Source: Actinomadura livida
GTDB taxonomy: Bacteria; Actinomycetota; Actinomycetes; Streptosporangiales; Streptosporangiaceae
Reading direction: 5' to 3'
NCBI RefSeq assembly: GCF_014648675.1
Contig: NZ_BMRO01000010.1
Coordinates: 241,077-305,076 of the forward strand
Length of the DNA stretch: 64,000 nt
Made by a program: the position numbers and the translations under genes. The stretch's first letter is position 1. Each line of letters begins with the position of its first letter. Under the pieces are notes generated by a model that made no database searches, was not told the DNA's origin, and worked only from the letters and a program-made list of their open reading frames with translations. Below, piece by piece: positions 16,075 to 25,497 of the stretch.

Positions 16075-17725
16075 GGGCGCTCCTGGCAGGTGTCGTTTCG
16101 GCGGCCGGCGGGGCGGCGGGGCCGGCGGGATCGGGCCCGCCTGGCGGCACGGCGCGGCCGCGCCTCCCCGGCAGCAGGGAGGCGAAGGCGGTCAGGGACA
16201 GCCGCTCCCGGCCGCCCCACATTAGGGCAAAGTACAGGATCGTGCCCGGGACCAGGGCACATGCGAGCGCGACGGGGCTGGAACCGGCCACGAGCCGGAC
16301 CGCGAGCGGCAGCGCCCCGAAGCTCAGCAGGGCCGAGCCGCCGGCCCAGAACAGGCCCGCGCTCGCCGGGGTCATCCCGAGGATCCGGCGGACCTGGACG
16401 AGGGCCAGCAGCGTCCGGACGAGCAGCCCGCACGCCCGCGCCAGCGCCGCCCCCGCGATGCCGAGCGGCGGGATGAGCAGCACGTTCAGCACCAGGTTGA
16501 CGGCGAGCGCGGTGCTCTGGTTGACCAGGCTCAGCCCGCTGCGCCCCGCCATCAGCAGCATCACGTCGCGGGCGCCGGTCGCGGTCGCCACCAGCATCGC
16601 CATCGCGAGGATCACCGTGACGGTCTCGCCGGACCCCGCGTAGCCGGGGCCGAACGCCCCCAGGTAGACCGGTGCGCCGACGGCGATCGACAGGTGCACC
16701 GGCCAGGCGAGGGCGAGGTTCCACGACGCGCACACGGCGAAGATCCGCTGCGCGCCCGCCCGGTCCGCGAGCGCCAGCAGCCTGCTGACGGCGGGCTGCA
16801 TGACGTTCTGCACGGCCTGGGTGACGAGCTGGCTGATCACGATGAACCGGGTCGCGGCGGTGTAGATCGCCGCCTCGCGGGGCGAGCTGAGCGCCGCGAC
16901 CAGCACGATGTCGGCGCGCTGGAACGCCGTCTGGCAGACCTGCGCGAACGCGCGGGGGGCGGTGAACCGCCAGAACTCGCCCGCCAGCGGCCGCCACCCG
17001 GCGGGCACCGGCGCGTCCGTTCGCGCGTCCGCCGCCGGGTCCGCCGGTGCGGGCGCCTCGGCGGGGCCGCCCGCGCGGCTGATCTTCCGGTACCACGTCG
17101 CGGCGATCAGCAGGCAGGGCAGGTAGGGCGCCGCCCAGGCCAGCGCCAGCCAGACCGCGCCGTCGGTCAGCACCGCCGCCGCGACCACCCCGGCGACCTG
17201 GAGGGTCTGCCGCAGGATCTTGTCGACGAGGACGGTCGGCCGCATCGAGCCGTAGCCGCGGGTCGCCGCCAGCAGCACGTCGTGCGCGGCGGCCAGCGGC
17301 AGGAACAGCGCCAGCACCCGCACCATCGCGGCGGCCTCGCCGGGGTCGCCGCCGCCGAACTGGCCCGCCGTCCACGGCGCCGTGGCCGCCAGGAGGAGCC
17401 CGGCGCCCGCCGCCGTCGCGAGGACCGGGACCAGCGCCACCGGCACCGTCCGCAGCGCGGCGGCGCGGTCGCCGAGCGCCAGGTGCCGGGGCACCCAGCG
17501 CAGCAGCCCGGCGTCCGTGCCGAGCCACGAGACGGCCTGCAGGATGATGAACAGCGACGTCGCGGCGAAGAACACGCCGGCGATGCGCTGCGAGTACAGG
17601 TGCGCGACGAGGAAGACCAGCGCGAGGCCCTGCACTCCCGCGACGGCGGCGCCCACCAGGTTGAGCGCGCCGCCCCTGGCGAGTTTGTTCAGATTGGGGC
17701 CGGCGGTCGGTTCAGGGGCCGGCAT
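16061..17725 (-). CDS. wzx: Wzx-type polysaccharide flippase (MOP/MATE superfamily)
   Basis: A 554-residue polytopic membrane protein expected to flip the lipid-linked repeat unit across the cytoplasmic membrane. It starts with the NKLARGGALNLVGA segment typical of Wzx proteins and shows about 12-14 hydrophobic helices, with a charged cytoplasmic loop near 230-260 and a Pro/Ala-rich C-terminal tail. I chose the ATG at 17725, which overlaps the upstream Wzz gene by 14 bases; the frame stays open far upstream but that part is the shadow of the Wzz gene. Its place beside Wzz and Wzy-like genes supports a Wzx/Wzy pathway. Confidence 0.9.
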   Translation of the reverse strand: MPAPEPTAGPNLNKLARGGALNLVGAAVAGVQGLALVFLVAHLYSQRIAGVFFAATSLFIILQAVSWLGTDAGLLRWVPRHLALGDRAAALRTVPVALVPVLATAAGAGLLLAATAPWTAGQFGGGDPGEAAAMVRVLALFLPLAAAHDVLLAATRGYGSMRPTVLVDKILRQTLQVAGVVAAAVLTDGAVWLALAWAAPYLPCLLIAATWYRKISRAGGPAEAPAPADPAADARTDAPVPAGWRPLAGEFWRFTAPRAFAQVCQTAFQRADIVLVAALSSPREAAIYTAATRFIVISQLVTQAVQNVMQPAVSRLLALADRAGAQRIFAVCASWNLALAWPVHLSIAVGAPVYLGAFGPGYAGSGETVTVILAMAMLVATATGARDVMLLMAGRSGLSLVNQSTALAVNLVLNVLLIPPLGIAGAALARACGLLVRTLLALVQVRRILGMTPASAGLFWAGGSALLSFGALPLAVRLVAGSSPVALACALVPGTILYFALMWGGRERLSLTAFASLLPGRRGRAVPPGGPDPAGPAAPPAAETTPARSAHAGN

Positions 17726-19997
17726 GCCGCCCGGCCTTGTGCGCGTTCTTGCCGTAGCGCGGCACCACGTCCGCCGACTCGCCGGACGCACCGGAGGCAC
17801 CGGACCCGCCTGACCCGCCGGACGCACCGGGCGCACCGGGCGGGCCGTCCGCGGGCTCGTCCGGGATCTCCGGCGGCATGTACTTCGAGATGTCCTCCTG
17901 CGTGCGCGTCGAGGCCGACTCCAGCGCGGCGTCGGTCTCGGCCTGCTCGTCGTGGATCGCCGGATCGCCGGGCGCGGCAGGGTCGGAGGGGTCGGGCTCC
18001 GACGGCCGGGCCCTGCGGGCGCGGCTCCGCGCCGATCCGGTCGCCCCCGAGGGGGAGGTCTGCGGGACGTCCGCCGGCGCGATGGGCTTCGGCGCGACGG
18101 GCTTGCCCGGCCCCGAGGGCGGCTCCAGCGACGGCGGCGTGGGGCGCCGCGCCGAACCGGCCGGGGGCGCCGCGCGCCGCGAGCCGGGCCGGGGCGGCCG
18201 GGACGCGCCCGTCCGCGTCTCCGCGGACCGCGGCGGCTGCTTGATCTGCGGCAGCGCCTGGGTGACGAGGGACGCCGGGTCGGCGGCGGACCGCTCGTCC
18301 TCGTCGCGCCGCGCGGTCGGCCAGTAGCCGCCGTCGTCGGCCGGGTCGGGGCGCCGGGGGTCCTCGGCCCCGGGCTGGTCGTCGGCCCACCCGAGGTGGG
18401 CGTCACCGCCGGTGCGGTTCTCGCCGCTGCCGCGCGGGTCGGGCGCGCGCGTCTCGGCGGCGTCCCGCGGCGGCCGGGCCTGGCGGGACGGGGCCGGCCG
18501 CGCCTGCCTTCCCCCGCGCGGCTCCGGCGGCTCCAGCAGCGCGCCGAGCACGGTGACCCCGGCGCGTTCGGCCTCCACGTACGCCTGGCGCAGCTCCTCC
18601 CGGGTCGTCACGCCCTGGTTCACCACGAGGATGACCGCGTCCATGAACGTGCACAGCGCCTGCGCGTCGGCGTCGTGCAGGCTCGCGGCGTTGACGACGA
18701 GGTACTCGCTGCGGCGGCGCAGCACCTTCACGGTCTCGCGCATGCGCGGGCCGCTGAACCGGTGCGCCGCCTCCAGGGCGCGGGGGCCGCGCGGCAGCAG
18801 CCGCAGCTGCGAGTCGGTGTGGATCAGCAGGGTCGCCGGGTCGGTGCCGGACAGCAGCGTGTCGGACAGCCCCTTGCCGGGCCGCGCGCCGAACAGCCCG
18901 GTCATGTCGGCGTCCTCGGTGGTCGCGTCGATCATGATGGTCTTGGCGCCGGCGAAGGCGAGCGAGACCGCGAGGTTGGCGCTGGCCAGCCGGGCGCTGC
19001 CGCCGGGGGTGGCGCTGGCGACCAGCAGCGCGACCGGGGTCTGCGGCGCGGTCGCCACGACCGCGGCGCGCAGCCGCTGGTACGCCTCGCCGACCGGGCT
19101 CTTGGGCGCGCTGACCAGCGCGAGGGAGTCGCCGGGCGGGCCGCCGGGCGGGATCGTCGACAGCGCCCGCACGCCGAGGCCCTCGACGGCCTCGGCGTTG
19201 CGCAGCCGCTGGTTCAGCCGCTCCCGCAGCAGGATGATCACGAACCCGGCGAGCAGCCCGAGGAACAGGCCGCCCGCGCCGTACAGCGCCTTGCGCATGA
19301 CGCCGGGCCCCGCCGGCGCGTCCGCCGGCGTGATGACCTGGCCGGGGTCGATCGGTGTGCTGGCGATGTCGTTGGACTGCTCGTCGATCACGCCGAGCTG
19401 GTTGGTGTAGGCGGTGACGCGCTGCTGGAGCGTGGCGCGCTTGGAGCCGCTGGACAGCGCCAGTTCCCGGTTGGTCTGCGTCAGCAGCCGCTCGACCTTG
19501 CTGGCCTGCGCCTCCAGCTTGGCGAGCTGGTTGTTCACCACGCCCTGGGCGCGCTGCGAGCGGTACTCCAGGTAGGCGTCGGCGAACGCCTGCGCGCCCG
19601 CCCGCGCGTTCGACGAGCTGGAGGCGGTGTAGGCGAGGTTGAGCACCTGCGTGTTGGGCGGGACGGACACCTCCACGTCGCCCTCGGGCTCGCGCCCCAG
19701 CTTCTTCTGGACGATCTTCGCGACTCCGTCGGTGCCGACGAGCTGCGCCTCCGTCTGCAGGTTCACCAGGTCGTCGCCGCGCCCCTCGGGGGAGTACGGG
19801 TTGCCCTCCAGCGGGCTGACCAGCACGGTCGCCGTCGCCTGGTAGGGGGGCGGCACGGCGATCTCCAGCGCGATGCCGGCGCCCGCGCCGAGGACGCCGA
19901 GCGCGACCAAAGCCACCGTGTAGCGCCGGACCAGGGACAGCAGCTGCCCTCCCTGCGGGTCGGCCGTCTGGTCAGCTCCCACGACGTTCCCCCTCAT
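17712..19997 (-). CDS. Wzz-type chain-length protein fused to a degenerate BY-kinase-like domain
   Basis: A 761-residue protein. Residues about 20-260 form a Wzz domain bounded by membrane helices (about 25-48 and 238-257), with a periplasmic coiled-coil region. Residues about 300-495 follow the bacterial tyrosine-kinase/MinD fold, with SATPGGSARLAS (328-339) where the Walker A GKS/T should be and IMIDATTEDADMTG where Walker A' sits. The lysine-serine pair is missing, so ATPase or kinase activity is doubtful. The last 260 residues are a disordered Pro/Arg/Glu-rich tail ending in basic YGKNAHKAGRHAGP, without the usual tyrosine cluster. It probably controls polymer length with Wzy and the second Wzz protein. 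Confidence 0.87.
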   Translation of the reverse strand: MRGNVVGADQTADPQGGQLLSLVRRYTVALVALGVLGAGAGIALEIAVPPPYQATATVLVSPLEGNPYSPEGRGDDLVNLQTEAQLVGTDGVAKIVQKKLGREPEGDVEVSVPPNTQVLNLAYTASSSSNARAGAQAFADAYLEYRSQRAQGVVNNQLAKLEAQASKVERLLTQTNRELALSSGSKRATLQQRVTAYTNQLGVIDEQSNDIASTPIDPGQVITPADAPAGPGVMRKALYGAGGLFLGLLAGFVIILLRERLNQRLRNAEAVEGLGVRALSTIPPGGPPGDSLALVSAPKSPVGEAYQRLRAAVVATAPQTPVALLVASATPGGSARLASANLAVSLAFAGAKTIMIDATTEDADMTGLFGARPGKGLSDTLLSGTDPATLLIHTDSQLRLLPRGPRALEAAHRFSGPRMRETVKVLRRRSEYLVVNAASLHDADAQALCTFMDAVILVVNQGVTTREELRQAYVEAERAGVTVLGALLEPPEPRGGRQARPAPSRQARPPRDAAETRAPDPRGSGENRTGGDAHLGWADDQPGAEDPRRPDPADDGGYWPTARRDEDERSAADPASLVTQALPQIKQPPRSAETRTGASRPPRPGSRRAAPPAGSARRPTPPSLEPPSGPGKPVAPKPIAPADVPQTSPSGATGSARSRARRARPSEPDPSDPAAPGDPAIHDEQAETDAALESASTRTQEDISKYMPPEIPDEPADGPPGAPGASGGSGGSGASGASGESADVVPRYGKNAHKAGRHAGP

Positions 19998-20071
19998 CGA
20001 TCCGGGTCGTGACTGGCGGAATGTTCACCAAGACTTTAACCGCGTGTTGCGCGCGGACGGTTCCGTTCATC

Positions 20072-21547
20072 TCAACCTCGTCCGGGAGCGGTGGCTCTGG
20101 GTGGGGTCCGGTCGGCGGTGCGCCTCGGGGCCCGGGGTGTGGGGCCGCCGAGGGTGGGTGCGGTCAGCACGATGCCACGCGGGGGGTTGGCGGACTGGTC
20201 GAGGGCCAGCACACCGCTCGCGACCTCGCGGTCCAGGGCGCGGCCGCGCTGCGCCACGACCAGGGTCAGGTCGCTGGCGGCGGCCGCGGCGATGGTGTCG
20301 GCGCCGTTGATGTCGGGAGTGGTGATGATCACGATGCGCGACTCGCGGCCGGCCCGGTGGACCGCCCGGGTCAGCTGCCGGTCGTCGTCGCTGCGCACCA
20401 GCCGGACGGTGAACGCGCGGCGGGCGCGGGCGGCGCGCGGCGGGTCGACGGGGTCCTCCCCGTCGGCGGCGATGCGCAGCACGGTCGTCGCCGAGCCGCC
20501 CTCGGTGCACAGCTCGGCCAGCTCGTAGGCCAGCTCGGTGCCCGCGGACGCCGGGACGCCGACGACGAGCACGGTGGTGGCCTCGGCGTCGAACACCAGG
20601 TTGCGCAGGCGGCGGCAGACCTCGCGGTGCCCGCCGCCGAGCGTCGGCGCCTCCACCATGATCGGCAGCCGGCTGTGCAGCCGGACGTCGGCGGGCCGGC
20701 GGATGCGGCGCGGCCGCATCTCGCGCACCAGCACGTACCCGAGCCAGACCAGCAGCCCGAGCCCGATGCCGCTGGCGCCCGCGATGTCGCGGTTCGGGTC
20801 GTCGCGCCGCTCGGGCAGCCCGGCCGCCCGGAGCACCTCGCCGGGCTGCTCCTCCTTGCTCTTCAGCCCGGCGATCTGCCGTTCCACGTCGCGGATCTGC
20901 TTCACGATCGCCTGGCGGCGGGTGCGGGTGGTGATCCGGCGCAGCTCGTCCTCGTTGCCAGGCAGCGCGCGCAACTGCGTCCTGAGCAGGACGAGGTTCT
21001 GCTCCAGCGCCTCGCGGTTGCGCTGCTGGAGCTGGCCGAGGATCTGCTTGCGCAGCGTCAGGTACGCGTCGGCGACGACCTCGGCGCCGCGCCGGGCGTC
21101 CGCCGGCGTCCCGCCCCGGACACCGATCGTCAGGACGTGGGTGCCGGTCGGCACCGTCAGGTCGACGCGTTCGCGGAGCTCGTCGTAGGAGGCGTCGAAA
21201 CCGGGATGCCTCGCCAGCTCGGCCAGCACCTTCTCCGACCACACGAGCTGGGCCTCGGTGTCCATCGTGGTCTCGCGCGGATTCCGCAGGTTGAAGTCGA
21301 GCGCCGAACCGATGTCGATGCCGGGGTGCAGCGCGACGGGCGGCGCCAGCACCGAGATCCGCGCGGTGTACGTCGCGGGGGTGAGCGCGACCTTGGCGGC
21401 GCCGAGCGCTCCGCCGACCAGCACCGCGATCACCAGCGCGGTGAGGTGCCGCCGGACGGCGCCGACGAACCGGGTGACCGGGATCGAGTCCGGCGCCGTG
21501 GGCGGTTCCGCCTGCACGCTGGACGGGCCGAGGGTGCGCTTGTTCAT
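20072..21547 (-). CDS. Second Wzz-type chain-length determinant with pseudo-ATPase C-terminal domain
   Basis: A 491-residue protein with a first membrane helix at about 35-52, a periplasmic region containing the PATYTARISVLAPP segment and a coiled coil (about 165-235), and a second helix near 252-272. The cytoplasmic C-terminal domain resembles a MinD-like fold but has VLVVGVPASAG in place of a Walker A motif, so nucleotide hydrolysis is unlikely. The ATG at 21547 has AGGA five bases upstream and lies six bases after the sulfotransferase stop. Two non-catalytic Wzz-like proteins in one operon may form a mixed co-polymerase. Confidence 0.85.
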   Translation of the reverse strand: MNKRTLGPSSVQAEPPTAPDSIPVTRFVGAVRRHLTALVIAVLVGGALGAAKVALTPATYTARISVLAPPVALHPGIDIGSALDFNLRNPRETTMDTEAQLVWSEKVLAELARHPGFDASYDELRERVDLTVPTGTHVLTIGVRGGTPADARRGAEVVADAYLTLRKQILGQLQQRNREALEQNLVLLRTQLRALPGNEDELRRITTRTRRQAIVKQIRDVERQIAGLKSKEEQPGEVLRAAGLPERRDDPNRDIAGASGIGLGLLVWLGYVLVREMRPRRIRRPADVRLHSRLPIMVEAPTLGGGHREVCRRLRNLVFDAEATTVLVVGVPASAGTELAYELAELCTEGGSATTVLRIAADGEDPVDPPRAARARRAFTVRLVRSDDDRQLTRAVHRAGRESRIVIITTPDINGADTIAAAAASDLTLVVAQRGRALDREVASGVLALDQSANPPRGIVLTAPTLGGPTPRAPRRTADRTPPRATAPGRG

Positions 21548-21553
21548 GCCGTC

Positions 21554-22453
21554 CTACCGGGCGCCCGTCCGCCGCCACGCCGGCTCGGCGCCGAGGAGCG
21601 CGGCGAGCTTGTCGTCGTAGGGGGCGTAGTGGTCGGCGAGGCGGCGGTGCAGGTGGTCCGGCAGCGGGGACCCCGGCCGGGCATTGTGCCGCTCGAACGC
21701 GGCGGGCCGCCACCGCGGCAGGCCGAGGAAGTCCAGGATCGAGTCGTAGCAGGGCTCCGGCTCGGTGAAGAAGTCCTCGGCGTACACGACCAGCACCCGC
21801 TCCCGCCCGAACAGCTCGAGCAGCCGCTCGATCTGGTCGGCGTACTGGCCGCGGTCCACGTACGAGTGGTGCCGGTGGCTGTGGCTGACGTACGCCGGGT
21901 CGGCCTTGATCTTGTCGACCTCGCCGGCGAGCCGCTCCGGCTCCAGGTCCAGCGCCCGCTCGAACGGCTCGGTCTCGAACCCGCGGGCCAGCTCGTGCTT
22001 GTGCGCCGAGTAGGCGCGCACCACCGGGTCGCGGAGCAGCGCGATCAGCTTCACGCCGGGCAGGTCCCGCGCGATCCGCTCCGGCGCCAGCGGGTGGTGC
22101 ATGTAGTAGCCGGCGGACTCGAACGCCAGCGGGGCCGTCCCGTCCGCGCCGGGCAGGTCCGCCGCCGCGGTGCGGCGCTCGGCGAGCGACCGGACCGGGA
22201 AGTGCCCCCGGTACCAGGACAGGCCGCGCGGGTAGTTGACGTCGAAGTAGTGCACGCCCTTGTGGAAGTTCGGCTGGGCGGTCGCCGGGTGCGCGGCCAG
22301 CGCCCGGAACAGCGACGTGGTGCCGCCGCGCTGCGTCCCGACCATGAGGAAGTCCGGCAGCATGCGGGCGCCGGAGGTCAGCCGCCCGCCGGCGCGGGTG
22401 GCCGCGCGGCCGGCCTCCTTCACCCACTGCGGAGCGTCGCGGCGCGAGATCAA
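21554..22453 (-). CDS. PAPS-dependent sulfotransferase
   Basis: A 299-residue enzyme expected to move sulfate from PAPS to an acceptor, probably a sugar of the polysaccharide. The 5'-phosphosulfate loop is GTQRGGTTS at 39-47 and the 3'-phosphate motif is LLRDPVVRAYSAHKHE at about 134-149; both are standard for carbohydrate sulfotransferases. The start is a TTG at 22453, chosen because GGGAGG lies just upstream and the TTGA overlap with the preceding gene's stop indicates coupling. It lacks a signal peptide or membrane anchor, so sulfation would occur in the cytoplasm on lipid-linked intermediates. CysDN, the CysC domain and CysQ in the same island supply and recycle PAPS. Confidence 0.9.
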   Translation of the reverse strand: MISRRDAPQWVKEAGRAATRAGGRLTSGARMLPDFLMVGTQRGGTTSLFRALAAHPATAQPNFHKGVHYFDVNYPRGLSWYRGHFPVRSLAERRTAAADLPGADGTAPLAFESAGYYMHHPLAPERIARDLPGVKLIALLRDPVVRAYSAHKHELARGFETEPFERALDLEPERLAGEVDKIKADPAYVSHSHRHHSYVDRGQYADQIERLLELFGRERVLVVYAEDFFTEPEPCYDSILDFLGLPRWRPAAFERHNARPGSPLPDHLHRRLADHYAPYDDKLAALLGAEPAWRRTGAR

Positions 22454-23688
22454 AGGTTCCTCCCGGAGTCGGGTCGCGGCGGGTGGGAGCGCAGCAGTTC
22501 CAGCAGCCGCTCGGTGTCGGCGCGCAGCGGGCCGCCGATCGGCTCCTGCGCGGCCAGGAGGTAGCGGCGGCACAGTTCCAGCAGGTACAGGCGGACGGTC
22601 GCCTGCGCGGCGGCGCCGGTCAGCCCGAGCGGCTCCAGGGCGGTGGGCGCGGTGTCCGGCCAGGTCGCGTAGGGCGGCCCGGACGCGGTGCGCATCGCCT
22701 CCTGCAGCCGGTAGTGCAGCAGGTCGAACCCGTTCGGGACGCCGCGGGCGAACCGCTCCCAGTCCCACAGGCGCAGCACGCCGCGGTGCCAGGCCATGTT
22801 CCAGGGCGTCCAGTCGCCGTGCCAGGCGCCGAAGTCGAGGGCCAGGTCCCCGTACGCCTTCCCGGTGGTCTCGATGACGTCGCCGAACCGGTCGCGCTGC
22901 CCGTCGTCCAGGACCTGCGCGGGGCTCGCGGTCAGCGCGTCCCAGAAGCCGCTGTCGCGCAGCGCGGCCCGCTCGACGCCGCCGACCTCGAACAGCGTCC
23001 GCATCTCGTCCAGCGGCGCCCGGCCGCGCGGGCGCCAGCCGAGCGCGCCGGTCGGCAGGGGTTCGAGGACGAGCAGGTCGAGCCCGTGCCACGTCCCGTG
23101 GTGCAGCAGCCGCGGGACGTGCAGCCGGGCGTGCCGGTCCGCGTGCTCGCCGGCGGGGCCGGGCAGCCGCGCGTTCAGGTACGCCAGGGCGTCGGCCTCG
23201 CCCGCGAGCAGGTCGCGGGCGGTGCCGGTGTCGCCCACCTTGACGAACGCGACCGGCTCGCCGCGCGGGGACAGGACCTGCAGGATCGGCTTGCGGTTGG
23301 CGCGGGCGCTGCCGAGGCCGATGCTGACGACGACCGGGCGGCCGAGCAGCTCGGCCAGGTGGTCCTCGACGGAGGCGCCGCCGCCGGTCACCACCAGCCG
23401 GTCCTTCAGCCCCCGCTCCGGCAGCCCGGTGCGGACGGCCGCCGCGGTGACCCCGCGCGCGGCGCGCTGCTTCGGGCCGAGGTCGTGGCTGTAGCGGCGC
23501 AGCGCGGCCGCCGCGGCCCGCGGCAGCCCGGCCGGCACCAGCAGCCGCGGCCGCCGGGCGTCCGGCAGGAACGCCAGCTCCCGGCGGGCGCCGGCCGCCT
23601 CGCCGGGGCCGGCGGACTCGACGCGCGCGTCCGGCCACAGGTCCTCGACGGCCTCGGTCCAGGCGCGCCGCACGTCCTCGCCGCTCAT
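22450..23688 (-). CDS. Aminoglycoside-phosphotransferase-fold kinase of unknown substrate
   Basis: A 412-residue cytoplasmic protein. The first about 130 residues form an unfamiliar basic domain; the rest has the APH/choline-kinase fold with the catalytic loop HGDWTPWNM near 288-296 and the metal-binding WDWERF near 305-310 (in place of DFG). It likely phosphorylates a small molecule or sugar. The ATG at 23688 overlaps the polymerase/ligase stop by four bases (ATGA) and its own stop overlaps the sulfotransferase start. The context suggests it modifies a glycan precursor; antibiotic resistance is unlikely. The substrate cannot be named. Confidence 0.78.
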   Translation of the reverse strand: MSGEDVRRAWTEAVEDLWPDARVESAGPGEAAGARRELAFLPDARRPRLLVPAGLPRAAAAALRRYSHDLGPKQRAARGVTAAAVRTGLPERGLKDRLVVTGGGASVEDHLAELLGRPVVVSIGLGSARANRKPILQVLSPRGEPVAFVKVGDTGTARDLLAGEADALAYLNARLPGPAGEHADRHARLHVPRLLHHGTWHGLDLLVLEPLPTGALGWRPRGRAPLDEMRTLFEVGGVERAALRDSGFWDALTASPAQVLDDGQRDRFGDVIETTGKAYGDLALDFGAWHGDWTPWNMAWHRGVLRLWDWERFARGVPNGFDLLHYRLQEAMRTASGPPYATWPDTAPTALEPLGLTGAAAQATVRLYLLELCRRYLLAAQEPIGGPLRADTERLLELLRSHPPRPDSGRNL

Positions 23689-25082
23689 CGCGATGCTCCG
23701 ACGGCGGCGTGGGAGGCGGCCCCGCCGCGGGCGTCCCGCCGGGCCCGCCACATCAGCGCGACCGCGATCATCACCGTGTACAGCGGTACCTCCACCATGT
23801 CGTACGTGATCATGAACAGCCCGCAGGCGATCAGCACCGCGCAGCCCGCGAGCGAGTAGGCGCCGCGGTCGCGCCAGTGCCGGAAGAACCGGATCGTGAA
23901 GAACGCGCAGAACGCGATCGTCCCGATCACCCCGTTGGCGAATATCAGCAGCCACAGGTGCCCCTGCGTGCCGAGCGGCGGCGACTCGCACGCCTTGCAG
24001 CCGACCTTCGCGCCGCCGGCCACCTGGCCGAGGTCGCCCTGCACGTTGCGGGTGGAGCCGAAGCCGACCAGCGGGGACCCGGTGAGGGCGCTGCGGGTCG
24101 TCTCCTCGGCGAGCAGCGTGCGGCGGTTGTTGCTGTGCGGGTTCTCCAGGCGGTCCTGGACGAGGCCGGGCAGCGGCGACAGCGCCACGACGATCGCGCC
24201 GACGGCCGCCATCCCCGCCGTCCAGGCGATCACCCGCGGCCCGCCGACCTGGAGGAGCTTGACGACCCCGAACAGCCCCATCACGCCGAGCGCCGCCCAC
24301 AGGCCCCGGTTCAGCGAGTACACGACCGGCCACAGGGACGCGGCCAGGACGACGAACGCGAACACGCGGCGGCGCGTCCCGGCCCGCAGGACCCAGGTCA
24401 GCAGGAAGTAGGGGAGGAAGAACGCGTAGGCGGCGCCCCACGTGTTGGCGTACGCGAACGGCGCCATCGGCCGGGACTGCTCGAACCCGAGGATCGATTC
24501 GAGGTCGGCCACCTTCGGATGGACGATGTCGCGGACGAACGAGTTCTCCGCCAGCCCGCGCGGCAGCAGCATCTCGACCGGCGAGGTGAGCTGGATCGAG
24601 GGGAAGAACGAGCCGATCAGCCCGCCCACGGCCGTCACGACGAACATGTAGCCGAGCAGCTTGCCGATCCGGCCGGACGGCAGGTCGCGCTCGCTGAGGT
24701 TACCGATGTACAGCAGGACGACGGTGAACGAGACGTACCAGGCGAGCCGCCAGCCGTAGACCAGCAGCCTGCTGAAGCCGCCGCCGGGTTCGGCGAACGG
24801 GGCGTCCGCCCACAGCACCAGCACGCCCAGCAGGACCCAGACCAGGAAGAACAGCCAGACGCCGAACCCGCTTGGCGCGACGAGCGTGCCGCGCCGCCGC
24901 CACAGCGTCACCGCCATCGGCACCGTCATGACCAGCAGGACGACGTTGGCGAGGCCGAGGATCCACCACAGCGGGAAGGCGAGGAAGGCGACGCTGAGCG
25001 GCCAGCCCGGCTGCAGGCGCCACGGCAGCAGCCGCGGCGTCGCGAGGGGCGTGTTCCCCGCGATCCCTCGCATCCCGGTCAA
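23685..25082 (-). CDS. O-antigen polymerase/ligase-like membrane protein (Wzy/WaaL family)
   Basis: A 465-residue protein with about 11-12 transmembrane helices and a large extracytoplasmic loop (about 300-365) containing SPLVGFGSTRN, the placement expected of Wzy/WaaL proteins. It should polymerise repeat units or ligate the finished glycan to an acceptor outside the membrane. It is the first gene of the minus-strand operon. The TTG at 25082 has GGAG six bases upstream; an ATG at 25073 is three codons further in and equally compatible with the protein. Which of polymerase or ligase applies cannot be decided from sequence alone. Confidence 0.85.
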   Translation of the reverse strand: MTGMRGIAGNTPLATPRLLPWRLQPGWPLSVAFLAFPLWWILGLANVVLLVMTVPMAVTLWRRRGTLVAPSGFGVWLFFLVWVLLGVLVLWADAPFAEPGGGFSRLLVYGWRLAWYVSFTVVLLYIGNLSERDLPSGRIGKLLGYMFVVTAVGGLIGSFFPSIQLTSPVEMLLPRGLAENSFVRDIVHPKVADLESILGFEQSRPMAPFAYANTWGAAYAFFLPYFLLTWVLRAGTRRRVFAFVVLAASLWPVVYSLNRGLWAALGVMGLFGVVKLLQVGGPRVIAWTAGMAAVGAIVVALSPLPGLVQDRLENPHSNNRRTLLAEETTRSALTGSPLVGFGSTRNVQGDLGQVAGGAKVGCKACESPPLGTQGHLWLLIFANGVIGTIAFCAFFTIRFFRHWRDRGAYSLAGCAVLIACGLFMITYDMVEVPLYTVMIAVALMWRARRDARGGAASHAAVGASR

Positions 25083-25497
25083 TCACCGCTCCGTTCCCCT
25101 GGACCGCACCGGCGGGTGCGCGGACCGCGCCGCCCGGTGACCGGACGCACCGCCCGCGTCCCTGGAAGGACGCGCATCGTTGGTGGACGTCCGGCCGCCT
25201 GCCTGGGACGACACCGGGCGCTGGCCGGATCAGGCCACGCTCGCCGGTGCTCCGCCGCGGCCCGCCGAGCGTCCTTCCGAGGTGCGCAGCGTACCTCGCG
25301 GGACGCGATGGACGTGTCCGCGGATGCGGGGACACGTCCCATCCGGGACCGAGATTCGCTGCCGTTCGATGGCTGAAACCTAAAAGTTAGTGATCTGAAC
25401 GTCGGCCGTAGATGCGCACTGGCTACGCTTACCCGGCGCCGGTCACCTTTACGCGCACGATACGACTGGTTTGCTTCTACATAGCACGGAGGGGTCG
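25083..25497. other. Divergent promoter region between the polysaccharide operon and the delta-60/PKD protein
   Basis: A 415-base intergenic region serving two outward-facing transcription units. The part near 25375-25500 is relatively AT-rich (CCTAAAAGTTAGTGATC at 25380-25396, CTACATAGC near 25477) and probably contains the promoter of the plus-strand gene. Nothing else coding is convincing; frames here lack ribosome-binding sites. Confidence 0.5.

Noticed and set aside
20009..22564. An 851-residue plus-strand open frame
   Set aside because: It is antisense to the Wzz and sulfotransferase genes, both of which have clear domains, coupled starts and motifs.
22450..23688. Aminoglycoside resistance gene
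   Set aside because: Only the fold matches; the gene is coupled on both sides to glycan genes and has an extra unknown N-terminal domain.
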